Of a stretch of 64,000 nt of DNA, positions 40,139-52,500 are shown in pieces. This stretch comes from Spongilla lacustris. Lineage: Eukaryota; Porifera; Demospongiae; Spongillida; Spongillidae. The translations under genes and the position numbers were made by a program. Location: assembly GCA_949361645.1 (NCBI GenBank), contig OX442431.1, positions 5,218,473 through 5,282,472 of the forward strand. The letters run 5' to 3'. Position 1 is the first letter of the stretch. Every line of letters begins with the position of its first letter. Below the pieces are notes generated by a model. It was not told where the DNA came from. It worked only from the letters and a program-made list of their open reading frames with translations, and did no database searches.

Positions 40139-40858
40139 CTACTGATCTTGTTTTAGAGGCAGGTAATGCAGTTGACTTGAGCACCTGTTTCTGCATGTGT
40201 CAGTGTACATGATACTGCCTGAACAGCTACTTCTAGTTCTGTGGTATGTCCCTGATGACAGGATCAATGACTTAGATTTGTTTGTCATGATGGTAACCCG
40301 GGAAGCAATAATAGAGAAAGTGTTGCATGCTTCAGCTCCCCATGCTCCATACATTTCCACAGCTAAGGGAGTGCACCGCCACCCTAGTTCAGAGCACTTG
40401 ACATCGTACTTTGAGTGTTTACGTATCTCTGCTGCTTTGGCTGCTGATCCTGCTGAAACTCCCACTTCCAAAATAATTGAGGGATTAAGCGGTGAGGTAA
40501 CAGTAATATCGTATGCAGCACTAGCAGAACCACTGGGGTTAGAGACCAATACATCAGCTGGACGGGTGAGAGCCTTGTCCTTACCTAAACCACCACCTGC
40601 TTCCAAGCAAACTGACAAGGATGCAAGGCGACATGCCTCGTAGACTGCATTGCGCAACAGGTTATGGCGATTGGTGACACTATGGTCCAGCATGCTCTTT
40701 GGGCATAGTGGGCAAGTCTGAGGAGAGTCATTTCCAGAATGTGGATTTAAACCCAACCTCCACTTGACAGCAGCGTTGAGCTCACAAGGGTTGAGGTGAA
40801 GTCCCGTGGCTTCAGAAGGGACAACTGAGAGCCAGGCAGAGGCATGAGGGGAGGACAC
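40139..40858 (-). CDS. Retroelement-like nuclease fragment (probable PD-(D/E)XK type)
   Basis: A 239-residue ORF contains TCPLC ... H, then RPADVLVSN, SAAYDITVTSPLNPS and KYDVKCSELGWRCTPLAVEM YGAWG-type sequence. The zinc-knuckle-like CPLC followed by D...DIT...K spacing resembles the nuclease end of retrotransposon-encoded proteins abundant in sponge and cnidarian genomes, which is recollection and not a search result. No reverse transcriptase motif is visible nearby, so it looks like a truncated insertion. The first two-thirds is more convincing than the C-terminal tail. Confidence 0.5.
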   Translation of the reverse strand: MSSPHASAWLSVVPSEATGLHLNPCELNAAVKWRLGLNPHSGNDSPQTCPLCPKSMLDHSVTNRHNLLRNAVYEACRLASLSVCLEAGGGLGKDKALTRPADVLVSNPSGSASAAYDITVTSPLNPSIILEVGVSAGSAAKAAEIRKHSKYDVKCSELGWRCTPLAVEMYGAWGAEACNTFSIIASRVTIMTNKSKSLILSSGTYHRTRSSCSGSIMYTDTCRNRCSSQLHYLPLKQDQ

Positions 40859-42055
<1,197 letters not shown>

Positions 42056-42640
42056 ACGACTGAAAGCAGAACAAATAAACAATTGTTGTGTTCTATTTCT
42101 GGGGGTAGCAGTTGCATTATGGATCAGTTTTCTTGCGTTGCGTGCAGGGTACTGGTGTTCACTCAGATGGCCCGTATGCTTGACATTCTGGAGATATTCC
42201 TGAACTATCATGGTCACACGTACCTTCGCCTTGATGGAGCCACTCCAATACTAGAAAGACAGGCAAGTGTCTACTGTACGTTGTAATATAAACTATTTGT
42301 ATTGGCCAACTTTACCAACCTGAGTGTCTCACCAGTGATTCTCAGCATTATGGCTGTTGGCCTAAAGCATACTTCATGCGCTATGTCTGCTGGTACCTTT
42401 TTGTTGATACCAGCAAACTTGTGTGATGAAACATGTTTGCAATGTTTGGTAGCGTAGAGTACTGCATATAACCCCTCCCACTCTGCCCCCCATGGAAAAC
42501 ATGATTAACATTTCTGCATACATTGTATACTTCTATTACTGGTTATAGAGATATGCCCATTTAAACACAAGCCAGTTTTAATCCTGGTTTTTAAGGGGGG
42601 GTGCGATTCTCAAATTTCAAAAGTCTTAATGTTTAGAAAA
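42056..42640 (+). pseudogene. Second copy of remodeler exon 20 region
   Basis: Nearly identical to 14640-15170. The exon at about 42148-42262 still reads VLVFTQMARMLDILEIFLNY and LDGATPILERQ, with the same GCAAGT donor. It differs from copy 1 at two residues (RML/RVL, LER/LKR). The copy begins inside the preceding intron, so exons 1-19 are absent upstream and no full gene can be made from it. Confidence 0.92.
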
Positions 42641-42952
42641 CTGGACAAGGTGTGAAACATTGTATGGAATTTTTTAATGGGAGTTGTTTCTGACACGTGT
42701 TTGGAGCCCTGCAATCAAACAGATAAATTAAACACCTTTGAAAGATACATGTAAAACAGGCAGTTCTACTTCAGCAGAGGCAACCATAGCCAAAGAGCAC
42801 TGCTTGTTAGCAAGGAGAACTCTTGAATTTAAGATAACCAAAGAGCAACAAAGGTATCCATAAAATAAAAAGAGCTGGGTTTAAACCAATCGCTATATCA
42901 GTACTGGAGAAAAAAGAAATTAGGGGAACAGCAAATCAAAAACTCCTCTATT

Positions 42953-43188
42953 GAGAAAGTGATTGGTGGTATGTAGGATTAGTGGTGCAAAAAGCAAGGA
43001 AACAAGGTACAGTATATTACATTGAGGTTTGGTAGGATCCTACAACTAACAGTCCTACATTTGCAAATTTGTTTCTTCATAAATTTTCAGGACGGTTAGT
43101 TGTAGGATCCTACCAAACCTCACTGCAACACTCTGTACCTCCTTGCTTTTTGCACCACCAATCCTAAATCCCACCAATCACTTTCTGT
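42953..43188. mobile_element. 235-bp fold-back element with about 100-bp inverted arms
   Basis: AGAAAGTGATTGGTGG at the left end and its inverse at the right end begin long arms. These include GGTTTGGTAGGATCCTACAA inverted around a spacer near 43075. It lies in copy 2 and has no counterpart at the matching part of copy 1. Non-coding, MITE-like. Confidence 0.88.
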
Positions 43189-43254
43189 TTTTCTTTCCAA
43201 TTGGTTCTGTGTTAGATGCCTGGTGTTATAAAATAAGTGGTTGGTACACAACTG

Positions 43255-43660
43255 ACATTCATCACTTTCAGGTTATGATGGACATAGCTGATAAAGCAGG
43301 GAGCTAGCTTTGCCATGGACCGACCAATGCCACAGTGACTCGGGCCATGGACATTTACAGGTGAGTTCTATAGTGTTTGTATTGCTTTGAGGATGACCCA
43401 GTTTGTGTTACACTTAGTGCATTGCTTGGCTTGAAAGTCATTTTTATTGTACAGGGTGTCCCAGTTGTTTATAACTTTAACAGTAGTTTAATTACCTAAG
43501 AAATAATCAGTTTGTACTTGTGCTGCTTCAGTCAGTGGAACTCCATGCTTCCAGTGTTATTTGAGTGTGTAAGCTGTTTATTGTAAAGCCTACATGTGTA
43601 AACTATTTATGAATCATTATTACATTAATTATGTGTACTTGAATAAAGATATATATATAT
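43255..43660 (+). pseudogene. Second copy of remodeler exon 21 region, exon destroyed
   Basis: CAG|GTTATGATGGACA at 43270 and CATTTACAG|GTGAGTTCTA at 43360 mark the exon ends of 16387-16583. The exon body is replaced by a short scrambled stretch with a stop, so motifs V and VI are lost. The downstream intron (GTGTTTGTATTGCTTTGAGG onward) follows copy 1 closely until the palindrome insertion. Confidence 0.88.
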
Positions 43661-43668
43661 ATATATAT

Positions 43669-44449
43669 GGGACAGTCTCCGCGAAAACTGCCCTTCGCAT
43701 ATAAATATAAAATGTTATAAAAATGCTTCTCTTTTGAATCGATATATCTTCCGAACGGTTAAAGCTATCAACATCCTATTTTCAACACTTCATACCACAC
43801 CATTTCGCTATAGTAAAATACATTTTGGGGTCTTGCACTTGCTCCTTGCCAGTATTGCAATGTTCGATACCCCACCGGGTTCAAACCCGCCATAACTTTC
43901 TGTAGAAGTACTATATCTATCTATTTGTTCTGTTCGCTAATTTTTATACAATCCGTTACGGAGATATAGTTGAACAAACTACGTGCACATTTTCGCGCTC
44001 GTTTCGCGCCAATGATTTGGGCTAATTGCGCTCCGCTCAATGTATGGGGAGGCGGGGATTATTACATTGGCGCGAATCAAGCGGGAAAACGTGCACGTAG
44101 TTTGTTCAACTGTATCTCCGTAACGGATGGCATAAAAATCAACGAACAGAACAAATCGATAGGTATAGGACCTCTCTACCTACAAACCGAATTTGAAGCG
44201 ATTTGATTACTCCTACAGAAAGTTATGGTGGATTTGAACCCGGTGGGGTATCGAACGTTGCAATACTGGCAAGGAGCAAGTGCAAGATCCCAAAAAGAAC
44301 TCTACCATAGAGAAATAGTGTGGTATGAAGTGTTGAAAATAGGATGTTGATAGCGTTAACCGTTCGGAAGATATAGCGATTCAAACGAGAAGCATTTATA
44401 TAACATTTTATAAATATATGCGAAGGGCAGTTTTCGCGGAGACTGTCCC
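43669..44449. mobile_element. 781-bp fold-back element with ends GGGACAGTCTCCGCG
   Basis: Starts GGGACAGTCTCCGCGAAAAC and ends with the inverse of it. The two arms are each about 370 bp, diverged by a few percent, and meet near 44060. Its arms are homologous to the ends of the 9.55-kb palindrome that follows after a short (TA)n spacer. No transposase-like ORF is seen, so it is non-autonomous. Confidence 0.9.
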
Positions 44450-45043
44450 ATATATATATATATATATATATATATGGGACAGTTTCCGAGAAAATGATAC
44501 TTCGCATATATAAATATAAAGTTATAAAAATGCCTCGTGTTTGAATCACTATAACTCCCGAACGATAAATGATATTAACTTCCTATTTTCAACACTTTAT
44601 ACTACACCATTGCTCTATGGTAAAATATATTTTGGGGCTTTGCACTTGCTCTGTGCCAGTATTGCAACGTTCGATACCCCACCGGGTTCAAACCCACCAT
44701 AACTTTAGGTAGGAGTAATCAATTCGCTTCAAATTCGGTTTGTAGGTAGAGAGGTCCTATACTTATCGATTTGTTCTGTTCGTTAATTTTTATGTCATCC
44801 GTTACGGAGATACAGCGGCGCAAAGTTGGTACACGTTTCCCGCTCGAATCGCGCCGTTGTACGTGCGTGAACCGCTTCCATACCAAATCACATGAATATG
44901 CAACTACTTCCTGTGGGCTGAGACTTGGATAACTTATAGCCACACCTGTATATACTGCGCTAGCTGTCTAGCTGGGTAAGTATTTAATCTATCGTCCCTG
45001 TCACAGTTGATATTCGTTATCTTCTGTGTAGATAAACGATATG

Positions 45044-45211
45044 CATGGCGACGTCCACTGAAGACAAGCTCGTAAGAGGTTCAATCGGCGGACGAGTTCG
45101 AGCCGGTACGGATACGACGATAGATATTCAAGATACATTCGATGAGGATGGGGAGATCGAGAACGGTAGTGACAGCGGTCATACCACTGACGATGGTGGT
45201 TGTAGGAAGTA
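45044..45211 (+). other. Exon-like short ORF carried in the palindrome arm
   Basis: ATG at 45044 opens MATSTEDKLVRGSIGGRVRA followed by an acidic stretch (DIQDTFDEDGEIENGSDSG) and a stop, 55 codons. Upstream sequence has CTGGGTAAGTATT near 44972 and TTCTGTGTAG|ATAAACG near 45034, resembling a 5' UTR intron. The mirror copy at 53290-53463 is frameshifted. It may be a captured host exon or the remnant N-terminus of a transposase. Function unknown. Confidence 0.4.
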
Positions 45212-45239
45212 AACAGCCGCTAAATCACTAAAGAGCCAC

Positions 45240-48050
45240 CGGCCCCGCCCCCCACATATGGGCCCTCACTACTACATTGCAAGTCCAGACAGCAGCCCTG
45301 CAAAACCAACAGATGCAATACAGAGCCACCAACCCGCACTACCTATGGAACCACCCGCCCATATCAGACCCTACACAGGAGCTACCAACTAACCAATGGG
45401 GTCAGCCTCCACAGTACAAGTAGAGATACTTATACTAACCCTCTCGCTGCAAATGATGTTGGCAGCCCTCACAATTCCAGGGTAGCCATGAACTGCATGT
45501 ATATGTACCAAGGGAAGCCACACATGCCCCCTCCCAACACTACCAGTGGAACTACTTGTATTAGTCCTCACTGCAAATGGCCTTACATCCCCACCCCCAC
45601 TATTGATTATTCTCTGCAAGTTCAAGGGGCCAATGGAGCCATCCCCACACAGCAAAACCACCAGTCCCCATCACTACAGCCTTGCAAACTTACAAAATAA
45701 TACCTCCACACTGCAAGTAGTGGAGCCACCAGCTCTCTCACACATGGGGTTACCAGACCCTGCACTGCCAGTAGGGGAGCCCTCACAAGCAGGGGTCAAT
45801 AGATGCCAGTGGAGATGCCGCCCTCACACTACATGTAGTCCCAATAAAGTACTGTACGTACACCCGCCCCTCTCCAAACAGTGGAACCATAAGTCCTCAC
45901 TGCAAGTGCTCCACACACTGAGACCAGCCACCTGGACCAATGGGGTCAGCTCCCACACTGCAAGTGGACAGTATCATTGGACCCATTAATGCAAGTGAAC
46001 TTAATAGCCACACGATACAAGTGAACTAACATTTAATACCTCCCGCACACTGCAAGTACTGGAGCCACCATCTCTCTTACAGATGGGGTTACCAGACCCT
46101 GCACTGCCAGCAGGGGTGCCCACACAAGCTGGGGTCAATACAATGTAGGTATGATGTCAATGGAGATGCCGGCCGTAACACTATAGGCAATTAAGCAGTC
46201 CCCAAATTTCAGGGGAAGCCATGAACTACATATGCACTGAATGTACACCCGCCCTCTCACTGCAAGTGCCTCACACACTGGGACCAGCCCCCACGGCCCT
46301 CCTGCCCACTACCTGTCCTTCACTGCAGGTAGAGTCAACGGCCCAGGGACAAATGGGGTCAGCTCCCTCACTGCAAGCAGACAGTAACATTGTAACTATT
46401 AATGCAAGTGAACTTAAAAGCCCACACTGCATTCCAGTTAGCACCAGTGGAGCCATATTCCAGATGGAGTTATCAGACTGCCAGCAGGGAAGCCACCAGC
46501 TGCTAAACTCCCCGGGGTCATTGGGGGGTCCCACAATAATGCATACTGGTGCATGGAGACGTCAGGCCTCACACTGCAAGTGGAAATGGCACCCCGCACA
46601 ATTTTAGGGAGCCACGAACTGGAGCCACACATGCCCCCACTATCTATGGAACCATTCACCCTCACTTAGCAGCCCCCACATATGACACCCTATCTCCCAC
46701 TCCCTATCCTTCACTGCAAGTTTCAGCAGCCTTCTCAGCCTTCTCACTACAAGTGCAGTCCATACCAGTGACCATTCACTGCAAGTTCAAGGGGCCAATG
46801 GTCACACATCAAAACCACCATCCCCCATTGATCACTGCAAGTGAACTCAACAACTGCACGATGCAAGTGAATTTCCATTAAATGTAAATGCCTCCACACT
46901 GCAATTAGTGGAGCCACCAGCTCGGTTACAGATGGGGTTACCAGACCCTGCATTTGGTCAATGCCAGCAGGGGTGCCCACACAAGCTGGGGTCAGTAGGT
47001 ATATGATGCCAGTGGAGATGCCAACCCTCACACTACAACCCATGAACTACATGTACTGTGCGTACACCTGCCCATCTCCAAACACTACCAATGGAACCAT
47101 TAGGCCTCCTGCCCTGCACTACCTGTCCTTCACTGCACGTTGAGTCAACATACGGCCCAGGGACCAATGGCGTCAGCTCCCTCACTGCAAGCGGACAGTA
47201 TCATTGGAATCATTAATGCAAGTGAACTTAATAGCCCCACATTGCAGGTCCGGTTAGCACCAGCGGTTATCGGTCTGTCAGCAAAGGAGCCACCAGCTGC
47301 CAAACACCCCAGGGTCATTGGGGCCCCCAGAATAATCATGCTAGTGGAAACTCACAACAGTGGAATTGGAATTGGTAACCCCCACAATATTAGGGGAACC
47401 ATGAACTGGAGCCCCCCGCTATCCATGGAACCATTAGCCCTCACTTAGCAGGAGTACCTCCCACTACATGTACCTATCCTTAACTGCATGTTTCATCAGC
47501 CAAGATTACAAGCCGTATCACTACAAGTGCACCATACCCATGAACATTTACTGCAGGTTCAAGGGGCCAATGGGACCACTGGAGCCATTCTCACACATTA
47601 GAACCACCATCCCCCATAACTGCAAGTGAACTTAACAGCCGCACAAGACAAGTGAACTTACATTTAATGCCTACACACTACTACTAGTAGAGCCAACAGC
47701 TGCCACATTACTGGTCCTCACAAAACTAGACCCCATCATGAGGAGTGGAACCACACATGCAATGGAGCCATTAGCTCTCACTGCATGTGGACTAGCTTAC
47801 ATGGTGCAGGCCCCAAACACTGGGGCCAGCCACAATGGCCCCCTATCCGCTTAACCTCACACAGTACAACCACCAGCTCCTCACTGCAAATGGAACCACC
47901 AGACCCACTACCTGTGAAACCATTAACCCCCTACCTGTGAAACTGGTCATTAACCCCCACACTACAAGAGGACTTACACTGTCAGGAGAACCATCAACTA
48001 CTAGTGGAGCTACCAGCCCGCATTGGACAAATGGGAACACCATGCACCAC
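45240..48050. repeat. Degenerate array rich in CACTGCAAGTG words (left arm)
   Basis: Dozens of CACTGCAAGTG-like words recur every 40-80 bp. Larger units recur too: ATTAATGCAAGTGAACTTAA at 45990, 46400 and 47215; ATGGGGTTACCAGACCCTGC at 45744, 46083 and 46932; TTCAAGGGGCCAATGG at 45620, 46785 and 47560. The mirror copy fills 49930-53230. Pro/Ser/Thr-rich ORFs here are not credible genes. Confidence 0.85.
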
Positions 48051-48289
48051 TGAAGCAGCCTCCGTTTGTAGAGTGTGCATGTATACGTTTTGAACACATT
48101 TTGTGTTGTAGATCTGAACTAAATGTTTGTGCATGTACCGAGGCATGTACAGAGTTATTTTATCTGGGGTGGAAGTGAAGCCCATGTGAATATATTTACC
48201 AGCCCTATCGGTACTGATTGCGGGTGGTCTGCACCCGTGGTTTACGGTGGCCCGGTAGGTCGCGCACTAAGACAGTTGCGCCACGCACT

Positions 48290-48570
48290 ACTTGAAGTTT
48301 GCACCGCGCACTTGTTGAGGTTTGCACCGCGCACTTGTTGAGGTTTGCACCGTGCACAGCGCACTAGTTAAGATTTGCACCGCGCACTAGTTGAGATTTG
48401 CACCGCGCACTAGTTGAGGTTTGCACCGCGCACTAGTTGAGGTTTGCACCGCGCACTAGTTGAGGTTTGCACCGCGCACTAGTCCGGGTTTGCACCGCGC
48501 ACTAATTGAGGTTTGCACCCAGCACTAGTTGAGGTTTGCACAGCGCACTAGTCGAGATTTGCACTGCGCA
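48290..48570. repeat. 23-bp array GCACCGCGCACTAGTTGAGG+TTT
   Basis: About 12 tandem copies close to the palindrome centre, with a shorter mirror array at 48955-49130 in the right arm. Copy number differs between arms. Confidence 0.93.
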
Positions 48571-48706
48571 CTGACTATGGGATGGCGAATGGTTTGGTTA
48601 CGTCACTAACTATTAATGCGGCTATTAACAAACAGTTCGAAGTTCTAATGTTCTAATGCTGCACCGAAACGATCCAGAGGTCTTTCGTTGCCTCCAATAT
48701 ACTAGG

Positions 48707-48817
48707 TGGGCGTAGCCTGACCTTCGCGTTTTGGGAGAAGGTCGGGTATGTGTACCTGGTATGGGCTTGATTAGATACCCGACCTTCCGCCAAAACGCGA
48801 AGGTCAGGCTACGCCCA
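48707..48817. repeat. Central hairpin of the palindrome
   Basis: TGGGCGTAGCCTGACCTTCG at 48707 pairs with its inverse ending at 48817, with about 50-bp stems (CGCGTTTTGG inside) and a spacer of only about 15 bp. Stem sequence matches the ends of the 600-bp element at 32881-33480, so the hub of the palindrome is itself a small inverted-repeat element. Confidence 0.85.
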
Positions 48818-49170
48818 ACTAGTATATTGGAGGCAACGAAAGACCTCTGGATCGTTTCGGTGCAGCATTAGAACATTAGAACGTCGAACTGTTTGTTAAT
48901 AGCCGCTTTAATAGATAGTGACGTAACCAAACCATTTGCCATCCCATAGTCAGTGCGCAGTGCAAATCTCGACTAGTGCTGGGTGCAAACCTCAATTAGT
49001 GCGCGGTGCAAACCCGGACTCGTGCGCGGTGCAAACCTCAACTAGTGCGCGGTGCAAATCTCAACTAGTGCGCTGTGCGCGGTGCAAATCTCAACTAGTG
49101 CGCGGTGCAAACTTCAAGTAGTGCGTGGCGCAACTGTCTTAGTGCGCGACCTACCGGGCCACCGTAGTGA

Positions 49171-49527
49171 TTGGTTTATATACACAAGCAGAGAGCTTTT
49201 TGGAAGAAAAAAAAAAGAATAAAACCCCCTACAGCTGGGAACTACATGTAGTGCTTTACATTGTTGAGGTACACGTAGCAAAACATGTAAGTGCCATTTT
49301 GGATGTGAAGACATCAGAATTCATGACCACACAAGTGAAGTTGGTGGTCATGAATTCCAATTCAATGTCTTCACCGTGCAAATTGTAGCTGTGACTGCGC
49401 ATGCAATTTATGTTACATTCTAAGTGGCACTTACAAGTTTTGCAACTTGTACATGTATCTCAACACTACACAGTTCCCAGTAGGCTTTTTCTTTTCAAAA
49501 AGCCTTCTGCTTGTCTATATAAACCAA
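49171..49527. mobile_element. 357-bp nested fold-back element in the right arm
   Basis: TTGGTTTATATACACAAGCA at the left and its near-inverse (TGCTTGTCTATATAAACCAA) at the right begin arms of about 110 bp. The left arm of the palindrome has GGTTTACGGTGGCC and no insert at the matching place (about 48235-48255), giving an empty site. Internal TCATGACCACACAAGTGAAG is also partly palindromic. Confidence 0.88.
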
Positions 49528-52500
49528 CCACGGGTGCAGACCACCCGCAATCAGTACCGATAGGGCTGGTAACTATATTCACCACTAACAGCATGGGCTT
49601 CACTTCCACCCCAGATAAAATAACTCTGTACATGCCTTGGTACATGCACAAACATTTAGTTCAGATCTACAACACAAAATGTGTTCAAAACGTATACATG
49701 CACACTTTACAAACGGAGGCTGCTTCAGTGGTGCATGGTGTTCCCATTTGTCCAATGCGGGCTGGTAGCTCCACTAGTAGTTGATGGTTCTCCTGACAGT
49801 GTAAGTCCTCTTGTAGTGTGGGGGTTAATGACCAGTTTCACAGGTAGGGGGTTAATGGTTTCACAGGTAGTGGGTCTGGTGGTTCCATTTGCAGTGAGGA
49901 GCTGGTGGTTGTACTATGTGGGGTTAAGCGGATAGGGGGCCATTGTGGCTGGCCCTAGTGTTTGGGGCCTACACCATGTAAGTCCACATGCAGTGAGATC
50001 TAATGGCTCCATTGCATGTGTGGTTCCACTCCTCATGATGGGGTCTAGTTTTGTGAGGACTGGTAATGTGGCAGCTGGTGGCTCCCCTGCTGGCAGTCTG
50101 ATTACTCCATACGTAAGAGGGCTGTTGGGGGTGGGTGCTGGGTGAGTCTGGTTCCACTGGTATTGTGTGTTTGCAATGAGAGGGCTAGTGAGTGAGGGAT
50201 GGCATTGCACGTTCACTCCTGGATCTCGGGTACAACTTGCAGTAAAGGATAGGTAGTGAGAGACAGGGCCGTGGGGGCTAGCCCTGTATGTGGGGGCTGC
50301 TAAGTGAGGGCTAATGGTTCCATGGGCATGTGTGACTCCAGTTGATGGCTCCCCTAATATTGTGTGGGGTGCCGAATTCCTATTGCCGTGTGAGAGCTGG
50401 AGTCTCCACCAGCATGCATTATTGTGGGGGGCCCCCAATGACCCTGCAGAGGGTTTTAGCAGCTGGTGGCTCCCTCGCTGGACAGGTGCTAACTGGACTT
50501 GTTGTGTGGGGCTATTAAGTTCACTTGCAATAATGTGTCTGTCCGCTTGTAGTGAGGGAGCTGACCCCTGGGCCATTAACTCAACATGCAGTGAAGGGGC
50601 AGGAAGGCCGTGGGGGCGGGTCCCAGTGTGTAGGGTAGTTGCAGTGAGGACTAATGGTTCAAATGGTAGTGTTTGGAGAGGGGCGGGTGTATGTTCAGTG
50701 CATGTAGTTCATGGCTTCCCCAGAAATTTGGGGACTACTTGTAGTGCGATGGCTGGCATCTCCACTGGCATATACATATTGACCCCAGCTTATGTGGGCA
50801 GTGCAGGTCTGGTAACCCCATCTGTGAGAGAGCTGGTGGCTCTACTATTAGCAGTGTGTAGGCATTAAATGTAAGTTCACTTGTCTTGTGTGGCTGTTAA
50901 GTTCACTTGCAGTTATGGGGGATGGTGGTTCTAATGTGTGAGAATGGCTCCAGTGGTCACATTGGCCCCTTGAACCTGCGGTAAATGTTCACGGGTATGA
51001 TGCACTTGTAGTGATACGGCTGGTAATCTTGACTGATGAAAGATGCAGTGAAGGATAGGTACATGTAGTGGGAGGTACTCCTGCTAAGGGAGGGCTAATG
51101 GTTCCATGGATAGCGGGGGGCTCCAGTTCATGGTTCCCCTAGTATTGTGGGGGTACCAATTCCAATTCCACTGTAGTGAGTTTCCACCAGCATGATTATT
51201 CTGGGGGCCCCAATGACCCTGGGGTGTTTGGCAGCTGGTGGCTCCTTTGCTGACAGACCGATAACCGCTGGTGCTAACCGGACCTGCAATGTGGGGCTAT
51301 TAAGTTCACTTGCATTAATGATTCCAATGATACTGTCCGCTTGCAGTGAGGGAGCTGACGCCATTGGTCCCTGGGCCGTATGTTGACTCAACGTGCAGTG
51401 AAGGACAGGTAGTGCAGGGCAGGAGGCCTAATGGTTCCATTGGTAGTGTTTGGAGATGGGCAGGTGTACGCACAGTACATGTAGTTCATGGGTTGTAGTG
51501 TGAGGGTTGGCATCTCCACTGGCATCATATACCTACTGACCCCAGCTTGTGTGGGCACCCCTGCTGGCATTGACCAAATGCAGGGTCTGGTAACCCCATC
51601 TGTAACCGAGCTGGTGGCTCCACTAATTGCAGTGTGGAGGCATTTACATTTAATGGAAATTCACTTGCATCGTGCAGTTGTTGAGTTCACTTGCAGTGAT
51701 CAATGGGGGATGGTGGTTTTGATGTGTGACCATTGGCCCCTTGAACTTGCAGTGAATGGTCACTGGTATGGACTGCACTTGTAGTGAGAAGGCTGAGAAG
51801 GCTGCTGAAACTTGCAGTGAAGGATAGGGAGTGGGAGATAGGGTGTCATATGTGGGGGCTGCTAAGTGAGGGTGAATGGTTTGTGGCTCCAGTTCGTGGC
51901 TCCCTAAAATTGTGCGGGGTGCCATTTCCACTTGCAGTGTGAGGCCTGACGTCTCCATGCACCAGTATGCATTATTGTGGGACCCCCCAATGACCCCGGG
52001 GAGTTTAGCAGCTGGTGGCTTCCCTGCTGGCAGTCTGATAACTCCATCTGGAATATGGTTCCACTGGTGCTAACTGGAATGCAGTGTGGGCTTTTAAGTT
52101 CACTTGCATTAATAGTTGCAATGTTACTATCTGCTTGCAGTGAGGGAGCTGACCCCATTTGTCCCTGGGCCGTTGACTCTACCTGCAGTGAAGGACAGGT
52201 AGTGGGCAGGAGGGCCGTTGGGGCTGGTCCCAGTGTGTGAGGCACTTGCAGTGAGAGGGCGGGTGTACGTTCAGTGCATATGTAGTTCATGGCTTCCCCT
52301 GAAATTTGGGGACTGCTTAATTGCTTGTAGTGTTACGGCCGGCATCTCCATTGGCATCATACCTACATTGTATTGACCCCAGCTTGTGTGGGCACCCCTG
52401 CTGGCAGTGCAGGGTCTGGTAACCCCATCTGTAAGAGAGATGGTGGCTCCAGTACTTGCAGTGTGCAGGAGGTATTAAATGTTAGTTCACTTGTATCGTG

